The translations under genes and the position numbers were made by a program. This document shows positions 18,731 through 27,516 of a DNA stretch of 64,000 bases, in pieces; position 1 is the stretch's first letter; each line of letters starts with the position of its first letter. Under the pieces are notes generated by a model, which saw only the letters and a list, made by a program, of their open reading frames with translations, made no database searches and was not told the origin of the DNA. The stretch is from Rhizobium sp. S152 (GTDB lineage Bacteria; Pseudomonadota; Alphaproteobacteria; Rhizobiales; Rhizobiaceae), in NCBI RefSeq assembly GCF_030380735.1, contig NZ_JAUDRZ010000011.1:62001-126000 (forward strand), given 5' to 3'.

Positions 18731-19213
18731 TTAACGGATCAGCAGAGCCGTCGCGTAGAGGCCGAAGCCGAACACCGTATGCGCCACGAGGCCGAGGAAC
18801 CGCACCTTGTTCGGGTTCGGCGTCTTCGATGCCGCCCAGCCGATGCCGAGGCCGGGCTGCAGCAGGAACCAGCCGGCGGCGATCGTCACGATCCCCCAGA
18901 TCCATGCCGGCAGGAAGGTCGGGGCGACCAGCCAGTAAGGGCCGGTGAGGATCACCAGCATGATGCCATAGATAATACCGACGGCGTAGTGGAAGACCCA
19001 GCCGAGCGCGACTTCGTGCCTGTAAGGCTCGGCCTTGCCGATATCGTCGTGAAAGACCGTGCCCTTGGCGAAGAGATGCCAGAGCCAGCGACCGGGCGGT
19101 CCCCAGTTGGGCAGGCCGGTGCCGGTCAGCTTGCCGAGGATGACGGCCCAGATATCCATGAGGATGGTGGCGCCGATGCCGATGGCGATCGAGCGCCAGA
19201 GAATATCAAACAT
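18731..19213 (-). CDS. DUF2938 family membrane protein
   Basis: The 160-residue, four-span inner-membrane protein contains the DUF2938 features: an N-terminal G-I-G-A-T-I-L-M-D-I-W, G-R-W-L-W-H, H-E-V-A-L-G-W-x-F-H-Y-A-V-G-I-x-Y, and Q-P-G-L-G-I-G-x-A-A-S-K-T-P-N-P near the end. The function is unknown. It converges on bolA (7 bp) and is separated from the CNNM gene by 60 bp on the same strand. Confidence 0.87.
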   Translation of the reverse strand: MFDILWRSIAIGIGATILMDIWAVILGKLTGTGLPNWGPPGRWLWHLFAKGTVFHDDIGKAEPYRHEVALGWVFHYAVGIIYGIMLVILTGPYWLVAPTFLPAWIWGIVTIAAGWFLLQPGLGIGWAASKTPNPNKVRFLGLVAHTVFGFGLYATALLIR

Positions 19214-19273
19214 ATCAAATCCATAGTGATGCTGCTCGCCGGGCTCCTCCCGCAGCGCGCAATGGGTGGGAAA

Positions 19274-20584
19274 TCAGGTCCGGTTAGCCTCGTTCTCCAG
19301 AGCCGGACGGATGCGTAGTCTGGTAATACGGTTCTTCTCGCGCTTCATGACGGTGAAGCGCTTGCCATAGAAGGTGAAGGCCTGCCTTTCCTCGGGAATG
19401 GTCATGGATTCGTGGATGACGAGACCGGCGATCGTCGTCGCCTCCTCGTCCGGCAACTGCCAGTCGAGCGCGCGGTTGAGGTCTCGGATAGGCACGTTGC
19501 CGTCGACGACGATCGACCCGTCCGCCTCCTGGCGCACGCCCTGCATGTCGATATCGTGCTCGTCTGCGATATCGCCGACGATCTCCTCGAGGATGTCCTC
19601 GAGCGTCACGATCCCCTGCACCTCGCCATATTCGTCGACGACGACGGCGAAGTGCTGCTTGCGGCGCAGGAAGGCGTTGAGCTGGTCTTCGAGATTTGTG
19701 CTGTCGGGCACGAACCACGGCTTCTGCGCGATCTTGGATATCTCCAGATGCTCGGGCTCGGCATCGCGTTCGGCCAGCGCCCGCAAGAGATCCTTCGAAT
19801 GCACGACGCCGATAATGTTGTCCGTCGAGCCGCGCCACAGCGGCATGCGGGTGAACGGGCTGTCGAGGATGGTGCGCACCACAACCTCGGGCGGATCGTC
19901 GGCATTGATCCCGCGCATCGCCATGCGATGAACCATGATGTCGGACAGTTCGAGTTCGCTCAAGTCGAGCACGCCGCCGAGACGGTCGCGGTCGGCCTTG
20001 ACCACCGAGCCCTCGCGGTGAAGCAGATCGACCGCGCCGCGCAGCTCCTCATGCGCCGTCAGCATCGAGACTTCGCGCGACAGGGTGATGCCGAACAGCG
20101 AGAGGATGCCGCGCACGATCATGTTCACGAAGGACGAAAGCGGACCGACCACCGCGACGAACAGCTTGACGCCGCCGGCCGTGTTGAGCGCGAAGCGTTC
20201 CGGCGCCGAGATCGCCCAGCTCTTCGGCAGCACTTCGGCGAAGATGACGAGGATAACAGTCATCGCCAAGGTCGCGAGCGCCACGCCCGAGGTCCCGAAC
20301 AGACCAAGAAACAGGCTGGTGGCCAGCGCCGAGGATAGAATGTTTGCGAGGTTGTTGCCGATCAGGAGCGCGCCGATCAGCCGGTCGCGCCGCTCGATCA
20401 GCTGCCGCACGATGCCGGCGCGCGCCTCGCCGTTGGTTTCGAGTGTATGGATGCGGCTGCGGGAGACCGCAGTCAGCGCCGTTTCCGAACCCGAAAAGAA
20501 CGCCGACATGAGAACGAGGGCCACGATGGAGACAATTTCCGGCCAGTATGCGGAAAGGAATGCCAGCGTGCCTTCGAGGGTCAT
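19274..20584 (-). CDS. CNNM/CBS-domain transporter (HlyC/CorC family)
   Basis: The 436-residue protein has an N-terminal DUF21/CNNM membrane domain (three to four spans) with F-F-S-G-S-E-T-A-L-T. It is followed by a CBS pair (about 205-325, with V-V-D-E-Y-G-E-V-Q-G-I-V-T-L-E-D) and a C-terminal CorC_HlyC domain (about 345-425). Members are linked to Mg2+ or Co2+ efflux; haemolysin activity is an old misnomer. Its ATG overlaps the aroB stop by 4 nt (ATGA), so it is the last gene of an aroK-aroB-CNNM operon. Confidence 0.92.
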   Translation of the reverse strand: MTLEGTLAFLSAYWPEIVSIVALVLMSAFFSGSETALTAVSRSRIHTLETNGEARAGIVRQLIERRDRLIGALLIGNNLANILSSALATSLFLGLFGTSGVALATLAMTVILVIFAEVLPKSWAISAPERFALNTAGGVKLFVAVVGPLSSFVNMIVRGILSLFGITLSREVSMLTAHEELRGAVDLLHREGSVVKADRDRLGGVLDLSELELSDIMVHRMAMRGINADDPPEVVVRTILDSPFTRMPLWRGSTDNIIGVVHSKDLLRALAERDAEPEHLEISKIAQKPWFVPDSTNLEDQLNAFLRRKQHFAVVVDEYGEVQGIVTLEDILEEIVGDIADEHDIDMQGVRQEADGSIVVDGNVPIRDLNRALDWQLPDEEATTIAGLVIHESMTIPEERQAFTFYGKRFTVMKREKNRITRLRIRPALENEANRT

Positions 20585-21705
20585 TGCGGATGCTTCTCCT
20601 TGAGGAAGCTCAACACTTCCGATGACGGCACGTCGTTGGCGACGAAGGACTGACCGATGCCTCGGGTGAGAATGAAGGTGAGCTTGCCGCTCTTCACCTT
20701 CTTGTCCTGCGCGATCGCATCCATCAGCACTTCGGCCGGTGGCAGCATGCCGGGAATATCGGACATGCGCGTCGGCAGCCCGACCTCCTTCAGATGGCGC
20801 TCGACGCGACGGGCGTCGTCGGGGCTGGCAAGGTTCATGCGCGCCGAAAACTCGTGCGCCAGCACCATGCCGATCGCAACGCCCTCGCCGTGAACGAGGC
20901 GGGCGCTGTCATAGGCGGTCGCGGCTTCCAGCGCGTGGCCGAAGGTGTGGCCGAGATTGAGAAGTGCACGTTGGCCGTTCTCGTGCTCGTCGGCAACGAC
21001 GACATCGGACTTCGCCTGACAGCTCGCGGCAATCGCCTCGATCCGCTCGGCACCTCCGGAGAAGACCGATTTCCAGTTGGCTTCGAGCCAGGCGAAGAAA
21101 TCCGGTTTGTCGATCAGGCCGTATTTGGCGACTTCGGCATAGCCAGCGCGGAACTCGCGCTCACTCAGCGTATTCAAGACGTCGGTATCGGCCAGCACCA
21201 GATCCGGCTGGTGGAACACGCCGATCAGGTTCTTGCCGTGGCGGCTGTTGATGCCGGTCTTGCCGCCCACCGACGAATCCACCTGCGACAGGAGCGAGGT
21301 CGGCACCTGCACGAAACGGACGCCGCGCCGGACGATGCCGGCGGCAAAGCCGGTGAGGTCGCCGATGACGCCGCCGCCGAGCGCGACCACGAAATCGTTG
21401 CGCTCGATGCGCGCTTCGAGAACCTTGTCGCAGACATTTATCAGGTGCTCGAAGCTCTTGGTCTTCTCGCCAGCCGGCAGCACCAGCGTCGCCGCCGTGA
21501 TGCCCGAAGCCTCAAGGCTCCTAACCAGCGAATCGAGATAGAGCGGCGCGACGTTCTCGTCGGTGATGACAGCCGCCTTGCGACCCTTCAGCCGCGACGC
21601 GATCTCCGCGCCCGCCCGCGCAATCAGCCCCGGCCCGATCAGGATGTCATAGGCACGCTCGCCGAGCGGCACGTGAACCTTGCGATCGGAGACGGTGGCA
21701 TTCAT
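20581..21705 (-). CDS. aroB: 3-dehydroquinate synthase
   Basis: AroB catalyses the second shikimate-pathway step, DAHP to 3-dehydroquinate, using NAD+ and a divalent metal. The 374-residue protein shows the NAD-binding G-G-G-V-I-G-D-L-x-G-F-A-A, the P-T-S-L-L-S-Q-V-D-S-S-V-G-G-K block, and metal-ligand histidines in N-L-G-H-T-F-G-H and L-V-H-G-E. Start and length are typical. It overlaps aroK upstream by one base and the CNNM gene downstream. Confidence 0.97.
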   Translation of the reverse strand: MNATVSDRKVHVPLGERAYDILIGPGLIARAGAEIASRLKGRKAAVITDENVAPLYLDSLVRSLEASGITAATLVLPAGEKTKSFEHLINVCDKVLEARIERNDFVVALGGGVIGDLTGFAAGIVRRGVRFVQVPTSLLSQVDSSVGGKTGINSRHGKNLIGVFHQPDLVLADTDVLNTLSEREFRAGYAEVAKYGLIDKPDFFAWLEANWKSVFSGGAERIEAIAASCQAKSDVVVADEHENGQRALLNLGHTFGHALEAATAYDSARLVHGEGVAIGMVLAHEFSARMNLASPDDARRVERHLKEVGLPTRMSDIPGMLPPAEVLMDAIAQDKKVKSGKLTFILTRGIGQSFVANDVPSSEVLSFLKEKHPQ

Positions 21706-22292
21706 CAGGCTGCACTTTCAGTTCGAGAATTGATCACGGCCTTCAAGACTTCCTCGGCCATGAGTTCCTTGCGCACATCGCGCGACAGCACGGTCAGATC
21801 CGCGAGCGCGTAGACGGGATAACGGGCGTTCATCAGGTTTTCGAGCGTCTGCTTCGGGTTTTCCGTCTTCAAAAGCGGCCGCGTGTCGCGCTTATTGACG
21901 CGCTCCCAGAGCACATCGAGATCGGCTTTCAGCCAGACGGAGAGCCCGCCCCTCTTGATATGCTTGCGGGTGCGATCGTTGATGAAGGCGCCGCCGCCGG
22001 TGGAGACCACGCGCGGCCCGCCCTTCAGCAAACGCTTCATCACCCGCCCCTCCAGCGCCCGGAACTCTTCCTCGCCATAGGCGGCGAAGAGCTCGGTGAT
22101 CGACATGCGCGAGACGCGCTCGATTTCGGCGTCGCTGTCGATGAAGGGAATGCCCAGCTGCTGGGCGGCGATCCGGCCGACCGAGGACTTTCCGGCGCCC
22201 ATCAGGCCGACGAGAACGAGATTGCGTGAACCGAGCGCGGCGCGAGCTTTGACTCGCAAGCTGTCGACAACGGTAAGAACTGGGTCGCTCAT
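21705..22292 (-). CDS. aroK: Shikimate kinase
   Basis: AroK phosphorylates shikimate at the 3-hydroxyl with ATP. The P-loop is G-L-M-G-A-G-K-S-S. The substrate-binding D-S-D and the G-G-G-A-F motif follow, with the lid around R-x-x-R-P-L-L. I used ATG 22292, which gives 195 residues; the frame is open to 22427, but the extra 45 residues do not look like AroK. The stop overlaps the aroB start (TGATG). It is divergent from the small-protein/xerD group. Confidence 0.95.
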   Translation of the reverse strand: MSDPVLTVVDSLRVKARAALGSRNLVLVGLMGAGKSSVGRIAAQQLGIPFIDSDAEIERVSRMSITELFAAYGEEEFRALEGRVMKRLLKGGPRVVSTGGGAFINDRTRKHIKRGGLSVWLKADLDVLWERVNKRDTRPLLKTENPKQTLENLMNARYPVYALADLTVLSRDVRKELMAEEVLKAVINSRTESAA

Positions 22293-22438
22293 TGGTCCAT
22301 TCACACTTTGTTTGCAAACGGTATCGACAAATGAAGGTGTAGCGTCAAGTCGCGGGCAAGGGAAACATGCTTCAAAAGGCCCTTCTTGCACTTGCAAACG
22401 CGCTTCTTCATAAAGAGGCAAAGCCATGGAGTTGCTGA

Positions 22439-22615
22439 ATGCCGAGCCTGTTCCGTTTTCTTGCCGTGCTGGCGGTCATCGCCGGAGCGATTTACGGAAC
22501 GATGTGGGCGCTGGTGACCTTCGTGGAGCCAGAGCCGCGCGATGTGACGATCCGCATTCCCTCCGAACGCGTCAATCCGCCGCCGACGGGCGCGATCAAT
22601 CCTGCCAAGAAGTGA
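22439..22615 (+). CDS. Small single-span membrane protein upstream of xerD
   Basis: This 58-codon gene has ATG at 22439 and TGA at 22613-22615. The N-terminus is a hydrophobic segment ([16 protein letters not shown], about residues 4-28). A short polar, proline-rich tail follows, ending N-P-A-K-K. It ends 4 bp before the xerD ATG, so the two are probably co-transcribed. Codon use matches the neighbouring genes. I do not recognise a named family. The small open frame at 22426 is a shadow in another frame. Confidence 0.72.
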   Translation: MPSLFRFLAVLAVIAGAIYGTMWALVTFVEPEPRDVTIRIPSERVNPPPTGAINPAKK

Positions 22616-22619
22616 GCGA

Positions 22620-23573
22620 ATGAAGGATCTCGGCCGGGTTCACGTCGAAGCCTTCCTGGAGATGATGAGTGCCGAGCGCGGCGCCGCGTCTAACACGCTC
22701 GTCTCCTACGAGCACGATCTCGACGACTTGCACTCCTTCCTGAACGGCCGCTCCGTGCGCCTCACCGAGGCCTCCTCCGCCGATCTTGCAGCCTACCTCT
22801 CGTCGCTCGGCGCGCAAGGGTTCAAACCCTCCTCGCAGGCCCGCCGGCTGGCCTCGATGCGACAGTTCTACAAGTTTCTCTACGCCGAGGGCCTGCGCAC
22901 CGATGACCCGACCGGGATCCTCGACGCGCCGAAGAAAGGCAGGCCGTTGCCCAAGACAATGGGCTTGGACGAGGTCGGCCGGCTGCTGGAGCAAGCCGAA
23001 AGCGAGGCCCACGATCCGGCGCCCGGCCAGTTGCAGCGCCTGCGCATGCTGGTGCTGCTTGAACTTCTCTATGCCACCGGCATGCGCGTCAGCGAACTCG
23101 TCTCGCTTCCCGCCCGCGTGCTCGGCCAGGACGGCCGCTTCCTGATGATCCGCGGCAAGGGAAACAAGGAGCGCCTCGTTCCGCTCTCCCAATCGGCGAT
23201 CGCAGCGCTCAAATATTACGGTCCGATGCTCGCCGCCGAGACCGCCGCCTCCGCCCATCCACAGGAAAGCCCATGGCTTTTCCCGGCCAATTCGAAAGAA
23301 GGTTACCTGCCCCGGCAGGTTTTTGCCCGCGACTTGAAAAATCTTGCGATCCGGGCAGGTCTTACCCCATCTATGATCTCGCCGCACGTGATGCGGCACG
23401 CCTTTGCGAGCCATCTGCTTGCCAACGGCGCCGACCTTCGCGTGGTCCAGGAACTGCTCGGACACTCCGACATTTCGACCACGCAAATATACACGCATGT
23501 CCTTGAGGAAAGGCTTCAGCAACTGGTCCAAACGCATCACCCCCTTGCCAAACAGGCGAAAAAGCAGGAATAG
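22620..23573 (+). CDS. xerD: Tyrosine recombinase XerD
   Basis: XerD acts with XerC at dif to resolve chromosome dimers under FtsK control. The 317-residue protein has an N-terminal SAM-like core-binding domain (about 5-95) and a catalytic domain. Catalytic residues are R156, K180, H256, R259, H282 and Y291 (T-Q-I-Y-T-H-V). The lack of an adjacent integrated element and the syntenic setting with aroK and accA point to the housekeeping enzyme, not a phage integrase. XerC versus XerD is judged by context. Confidence 0.93.
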   Translation: MKDLGRVHVEAFLEMMSAERGAASNTLVSYEHDLDDLHSFLNGRSVRLTEASSADLAAYLSSLGAQGFKPSSQARRLASMRQFYKFLYAEGLRTDDPTGILDAPKKGRPLPKTMGLDEVGRLLEQAESEAHDPAPGQLQRLRMLVLLELLYATGMRVSELVSLPARVLGQDGRFLMIRGKGNKERLVPLSQSAIAALKYYGPMLAAETAASAHPQESPWLFPANSKEGYLPRQVFARDLKNLAIRAGLTPSMISPHVMRHAFASHLLANGADLRVVQELLGHSDISTTQIYTHVLEERLQQLVQTHHPLAKQAKKQE

Positions 23574-23635
23574 GACCGGCAACAGAGGGCCTGCTGATGA
23601 AAAGCAGCCCGGCACAAGGAACGGAAACGCACCTC

Positions 23636-24589
23636 ATGCACAACTATCTCGACTTCGAAAAGCCGATCTCCGACCTCGAAGGCAAGATCATCGAACTGAA
23701 GAAGATTGCCTCGGAAGACGAGAGCATCGACACGTCCGATGAAATCGGCAGGCTCGAAGTTCGCGTCCGCGAAGCGACGATCGACATCTATTCGAAGCTC
23801 AACGCCTGGCAGAAGACCCAGGTCGCGCGTCATCCGCAGCGGCCGCACTTCGTCGATTACGCCAGGACGCTGTTCCAGGAATTCACGCCGCTCGCCGGCG
23901 ACCGCAAGTTTTCCGAGGATGCCGCGATCCAGGCGGGCCTTGCACGTTTCCGTGGCCAGCCTGTCGCGGTTCTCGGCCAGGAAAAGGGTAACGACACCAA
24001 GAGCCGCCTGAAGCACAATTTCGGTAGCGCCCGTCCGGAAGGCTACCGCAAGGCGATCCGCGTGCTGGAGATGGCTGACCGCTTCGGCCTGCCCGTCATC
24101 ACGCTGGTCGACACGGCAGGCGCCTACCCAGGCGTCGGCGCCGAAGAGCGCGGCCAGGCGGAAGCCATCGCCCGTTCGACGGAAATGTGCCTCGGCGTCA
24201 AGGTTCCGATCATCTCCGTCGTCATCGGTGAAGGCGGCTCCGGCGGCGCCATCGCGATCGCGACCGGCAACCGCGTCTACATGCTTGAGCATTCGATCTA
24301 CAGCGTGATCTCGCCCGAGGGCGCGGCATCGATCCTGTGGCGCGATTCGGCCCGTGCCAAGGAAGCCGCGACCAACATGAAGATCACCGCCGACGACCTG
24401 AAGTCGCTCGGCATCATCGACGGCATCATCGGCGAGCCGCTGGGCGGTGCGCACCGCGATCCCGACACCGTCATCGCCGCCACCGGCGACGTGATCGCCA
24501 ACGCGCTCGGCGAACTTTCCGGCCGCACCGGCGAACAGCTGCGCAACGATCGCCGCCAGAAATTTCTCAATATGGGCCGCAATCTCTGA
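23636..24589 (+). CDS. accA: Acetyl-CoA carboxylase carboxyltransferase subunit alpha
   Basis: The alpha subunit of the carboxyltransferase that forms malonyl-CoA with AccD. From ATG 23636 ([10 protein letters not shown]) the protein is 317 residues. It shows the AccA blocks H-P-x-R-P-H-F-V-D-Y, G-Q-E-K-G, G-F-R-P-E-G-Y-like (here A-R-P-E-G-Y-R-K-A), D-T-A-G-A-Y-P-G-V and G-E-G-G-S-G-G-A. The open frame extends 13 codons upstream, but those lack homology-like features. Confidence 0.97.
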   Translation: MHNYLDFEKPISDLEGKIIELKKIASEDESIDTSDEIGRLEVRVREATIDIYSKLNAWQKTQVARHPQRPHFVDYARTLFQEFTPLAGDRKFSEDAAIQAGLARFRGQPVAVLGQEKGNDTKSRLKHNFGSARPEGYRKAIRVLEMADRFGLPVITLVDTAGAYPGVGAEERGQAEAIARSTEMCLGVKVPIISVVIGEGGSGGAIAIATGNRVYMLEHSIYSVISPEGAASILWRDSARAKEAATNMKITADDLKSLGIIDGIIGEPLGGAHRDPDTVIAATGDVIANALGELSGRTGEQLRNDRRQKFLNMGRNL

Positions 24590-24785
24590 GCCAGGAGAGG
24601 CGGCCTGCCGACAATTGCGGCCAAACCTTGGCCACAATAATGTTATCAATAGCTTTTGCACTTGCGGGGGCAATGGGCGGACGGCATAGGTTCGTAAGGT
24701 TTTCTAAACCATCATGGGCCAATGATTCGTCTGGAACCCGAAGCCGCAGGCGATTGGGTCGCATCTCGTAAATGGGCTAGTTTGA

Positions 24786-26039
24786 ATGCGCATTCGTCAT
24801 TTTGCCTACGTCTCGCTGATCGCGCTGGCTCTGACCGGCTGCAATGACGCGTTGGACACGACGCAGATCGATCTGTCGAGCGTCAAGAACAAGGTCGAGC
24901 AGCCTCTGCCGCCGCGCATCCTGAACGCGATGGCCGCCAAGGGCATGGACCGCAATTCGCCGATCCTGATCCGCATCTTCAAGGAAGAAGGCCAGCTCGA
25001 GGTCTGGAAGGCGAAGACGGACAACCGCTTCGACAAGATCGCCGACTACAAGATCTGCGCCTGGTCGGGCCGCCTCGGCCCGAAGGTGAAGCAGGGCGAC
25101 CGGCAGGCGCCGGAAGGTTTCTACAACCTCACCCGCGCCAACCTGAACCCGAATTCCAAATATTATCTCGCCATCAACACCGGCTTCCCGAACAAGTACG
25201 ACGCCGTCAACGGCCGCACCGGCACGGACCTGATGATCCACGGCGCCTGCTCGTCTTCGGGCTGCTATTCGATGACCGACCAGCAGGTGCTCGAGATCTA
25301 CGCCTTCGCGCGCGACGCCTTCAAGGGCGGCCAGACCGGCGTGCAGCTCCAGGCCTTCCCTTTCCGGATGACGGCCGAGAACATGTTCAAGCACCGGATG
25401 AACGAGAACATCGACTTCTGGAAGATGCTGAAGGTCGGCTACGACAACTTCGAAGTCACCAAGCGTCCGCCCGACGTCAATGTCTGCGAGAAGAAATACG
25501 TCTTCAACCAGCAGTCTTCGGGCGCCTTCAGCCCGGCCGGCAAGTGCCCCGAAATGTCGACGCCGCCGGCGCTCGCCTCGGCGCTGTCGTCCTACCAGAA
25601 GACCTATGACCTCGCCTACACCCGCGCCTCGAAGGAATTCGACGGCATGGCCTGGTATGACCCCTCGGAAGCCGAGCGCAAGGCCGTTGTCGCCAAGACC
25701 CGCAAGGGCCGCGAACTGGCCTACGCACCGACAGGAACCTCGCTCGAGGCCGGCCGCATGATGAAGGTCGCCGATCTCGAAGGCATGGCCGCCGCCAAGA
25801 CCGCGACCACGGTTGCATCCAACACGGCACCGACCGCAACGCCTGCGGCCGAAGCACCGGCTACGGCTGCGGCCACCGACGTCGCCCTCGTCAACCCGGC
25901 CTCCGTGCCCGTTCCGACGCCGAACCCGATGATGCCGCAGAGCAGCCAGCTCGCCACCGCCTACGCACCGGCCGAACAGGCTGAATCGGTCGAGGTGGCC
26001 TCCAAGAAGCCCTTCTGGAAGTTCTGGGGCAGGGACTGA
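24786..26039 (+). CDS. L,D-transpeptidase-family lipoprotein (YafK type)
   Basis: The 417-residue protein begins with a lipoprotein signal, with lipobox L-T-G-C and Cys19. The YkuD catalytic motif is H152-G-x7-C160 (I-H-G-A-C-S-S-S-G-C-Y), with C160 as the likely nucleophile. This variant matches the YafK/ErfK-like murein L,D-transpeptidase branch, which cross-links or trims peptidoglycan or attaches proteins. After about residue 320 it has an Ala/Pro/Thr-rich low-complexity tail ending W-K-F-W-G-R-D. The tail is unusual compared with short YafK proteins. tusA follows after 4 bp. Confidence 0.87.
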   Translation: MRIRHFAYVSLIALALTGCNDALDTTQIDLSSVKNKVEQPLPPRILNAMAAKGMDRNSPILIRIFKEEGQLEVWKAKTDNRFDKIADYKICAWSGRLGPKVKQGDRQAPEGFYNLTRANLNPNSKYYLAINTGFPNKYDAVNGRTGTDLMIHGACSSSGCYSMTDQQVLEIYAFARDAFKGGQTGVQLQAFPFRMTAENMFKHRMNENIDFWKMLKVGYDNFEVTKRPPDVNVCEKKYVFNQQSSGAFSPAGKCPEMSTPPALASALSSYQKTYDLAYTRASKEFDGMAWYDPSEAERKAVVAKTRKGRELAYAPTGTSLEAGRMMKVADLEGMAAAKTATTVASNTAPTATPAAEAPATAAATDVALVNPASVPVPTPNPMMPQSSQLATAYAPAEQAESVEVASKKPFWKFWGRD

Positions 26040-26043
26040 CGGC

Positions 26044-26268
26044 TTGACCGCGGTCCTTTACGACCTGCGCGGGCTGAAATGTCCGCTGCCCGTCATCAAG
26101 ACACGCAAGAAGATCTCCTCCCTACCATCGGGAGCGCTGATCCGCGTCGAGACCACCGACCCGCTGGCGGGCATCGACATTCCCCATTTCTGCAACGAGG
26201 ACGGCCACCAGCTGGTCGAAAGCGAAAAGACCGACACCGGCCACCGCTTCCTCATCCGCAAGGGCTGA
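26044..26268 (+). CDS. Sulfurtransferase TusA family protein
   Basis: The 74-residue protein has the signature C-P-L-P-V-I-K-T-R-K, with the sulfur-carrying Cys13, followed by L-P-S-G and D-P-L-A-G-I-D-I-P-H-F-C. TusA-like proteins shuttle persulfide sulfur for tRNA thiolation or molybdenum-cofactor enzymes. The start is a TTG at 26044, 4 bp after the L,D-transpeptidase stop, so expression is probably coupled. Confidence 0.9.
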   Translation: MTAVLYDLRGLKCPLPVIKTRKKISSLPSGALIRVETTDPLAGIDIPHFCNEDGHQLVESEKTDTGHRFLIRKG

Positions 26269-26310
26269 AGCGCCTAACTCTGAAATCGTCAGAAACGCAT
26301 GCCGGGAAGA

Positions 26311-27504
26311 CTAAAAACGCATTCCCGGAACGGCGAGCGGATTGTCGTTCAGCGCCGCGCGATCGGGCGTATCTATGCGCGGCTTGCCGAGAAACGCGTC
26401 GAAGAGATCCTTCACGAAGGCCTCCGGCAGGTCCTTGGTGATCATCACCATGCGGGTGCGCTTGTCGCTGGCGTCGGGCCATGCCGGAAGCCGGGTCGGC
26501 GCGTGGAAGATGTTCTGCACGCCATGCAGCACGACGGGTCGCTCCGGCCGATCCGAGACCGCGATGATCGCCTTCACCCGTAGCAGCTTTTCGCCGTGCG
26601 CCGAGCGCAGGAGATCGATGAACATGTCGAGCGCCATCGGATCGATCGGCTTCTCCTCGATGATCGAGAAGGAACGGATCGACGCATCGTGACGGTTCAC
26701 GTCATGCGGGTTCTGGTCGTCGTGGCCATGGTGATGATGGTGAGCATGATCGTGACCGTGATGATGGCCATGGCCATGGCCATGGTCGTGCCCATGATCG
26801 TCGTCGTGATGATGATGCGCCTCGTGCTCGTCCTCGTCGCGCAGCCAGCGGCCGACATCGGCGATCTTCGTCGCCGGATCGTAGAGCCCGTTTACCAGCA
26901 GCTTCGCCGTGCCGGTTTCGGCATCGTCGGCATCCATGATCGCGGCACGCGGATTGAGCGCCCGCAGCCGCGCTTCCAGCGCGTCGCGAACGTCGGCCGA
27001 TGCCATCGACGCCTTCGAGATGATCAGCCGGTCGGCCACGGCCGCCTGCCGCACCGCCTCCTCGTGATTGTCGAGCGTCTGTGACCCGTTGACCGCATCG
27101 ACCACGGTCACGACACCATCCAGCTCGAAGCTGTCGGCGATGACGGGATTGCCCATGATCGCCTGCATGACCGGCGCCGGATCGGCAAGCCCCGTGGTTT
27201 CGATCACGACCCGCTTCACTGCCTTGACGCGGCCTGTCTGCACCGCATCCATCAGGTTGGCGAGCGTATCCACCAGCTCGCCGCGCACCGTGCAGCACAG
27301 GCAGCCGTCGGAAAGCTCGATGATCGCGTCACCCGAGCTCTCGACCAGCAGGTGATCGATGCCGACATCGCCGAACTCGTTGATGATGACGGCCGCGTCC
27401 TTCATCTCGGTATCCTTGAGGATCCGGTTGAGAAGCGTCGATTTGCCGGCGCCGAGAAAGCCGGTCAGGATGGTGACCGGAATTCGATCGGGAAGAGCGC
27501 TCAT
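26311..27504 (-). CDS. COG0523 GTPase (CobW/ZNG1-type) with histidine-rich insert
   Basis: The 397-residue G3E GTPase has Walker A G-F-L-G-A-G-K-S (15-22) and the metal-binding C-L-C-C motif (68-71). The COG0523 N-terminal domain ends around 215. A long insert (about 230-275) is dominated by His and Asp in H-G-H-D-H repeats. The CobW C-terminal domain (about 285-385) follows. The His-rich insert is typical of zinc-handling metallochaperones. The gene starts 12 bp after a D,D-carboxypeptidase stop and is likely in its operon. I saw no clear Zur box between them. CobW of the cobalamin pathway is a less likely identity, because the His-rich insert points to zinc. Confidence 0.9.
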   Translation of the reverse strand: MSALPDRIPVTILTGFLGAGKSTLLNRILKDTEMKDAAVIINEFGDVGIDHLLVESSGDAIIELSDGCLCCTVRGELVDTLANLMDAVQTGRVKAVKRVVIETTGLADPAPVMQAIMGNPVIADSFELDGVVTVVDAVNGSQTLDNHEEAVRQAAVADRLIISKASMASADVRDALEARLRALNPRAAIMDADDAETGTAKLLVNGLYDPATKIADVGRWLRDEDEHEAHHHHDDDHGHDHGHGHGHHHGHDHAHHHHHGHDDQNPHDVNRHDASIRSFSIIEEKPIDPMALDMFIDLLRSAHGEKLLRVKAIIAVSDRPERPVVLHGVQNIFHAPTRLPAWPDASDKRTRMVMITKDLPEAFVKDLFDAFLGKPRIDTPDRAALNDNPLAVPGMRF

Positions 27505-27516
27505 GTCGATATGACC

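Noticed and set aside
22620-23573. Phage integrase identity for the tyrosine recombinase
   Set aside because: Length, catalytic set and the aroK-accA neighbourhood fit chromosomal XerD; no phage genes nearby.
26596-27084. Met/Val-rich frame opposite the histidine-rich GTPase
   Set aside because: It is the mirror of the His-codon repeat (CAT/CAC read as ATG/GTG) and not a gene.
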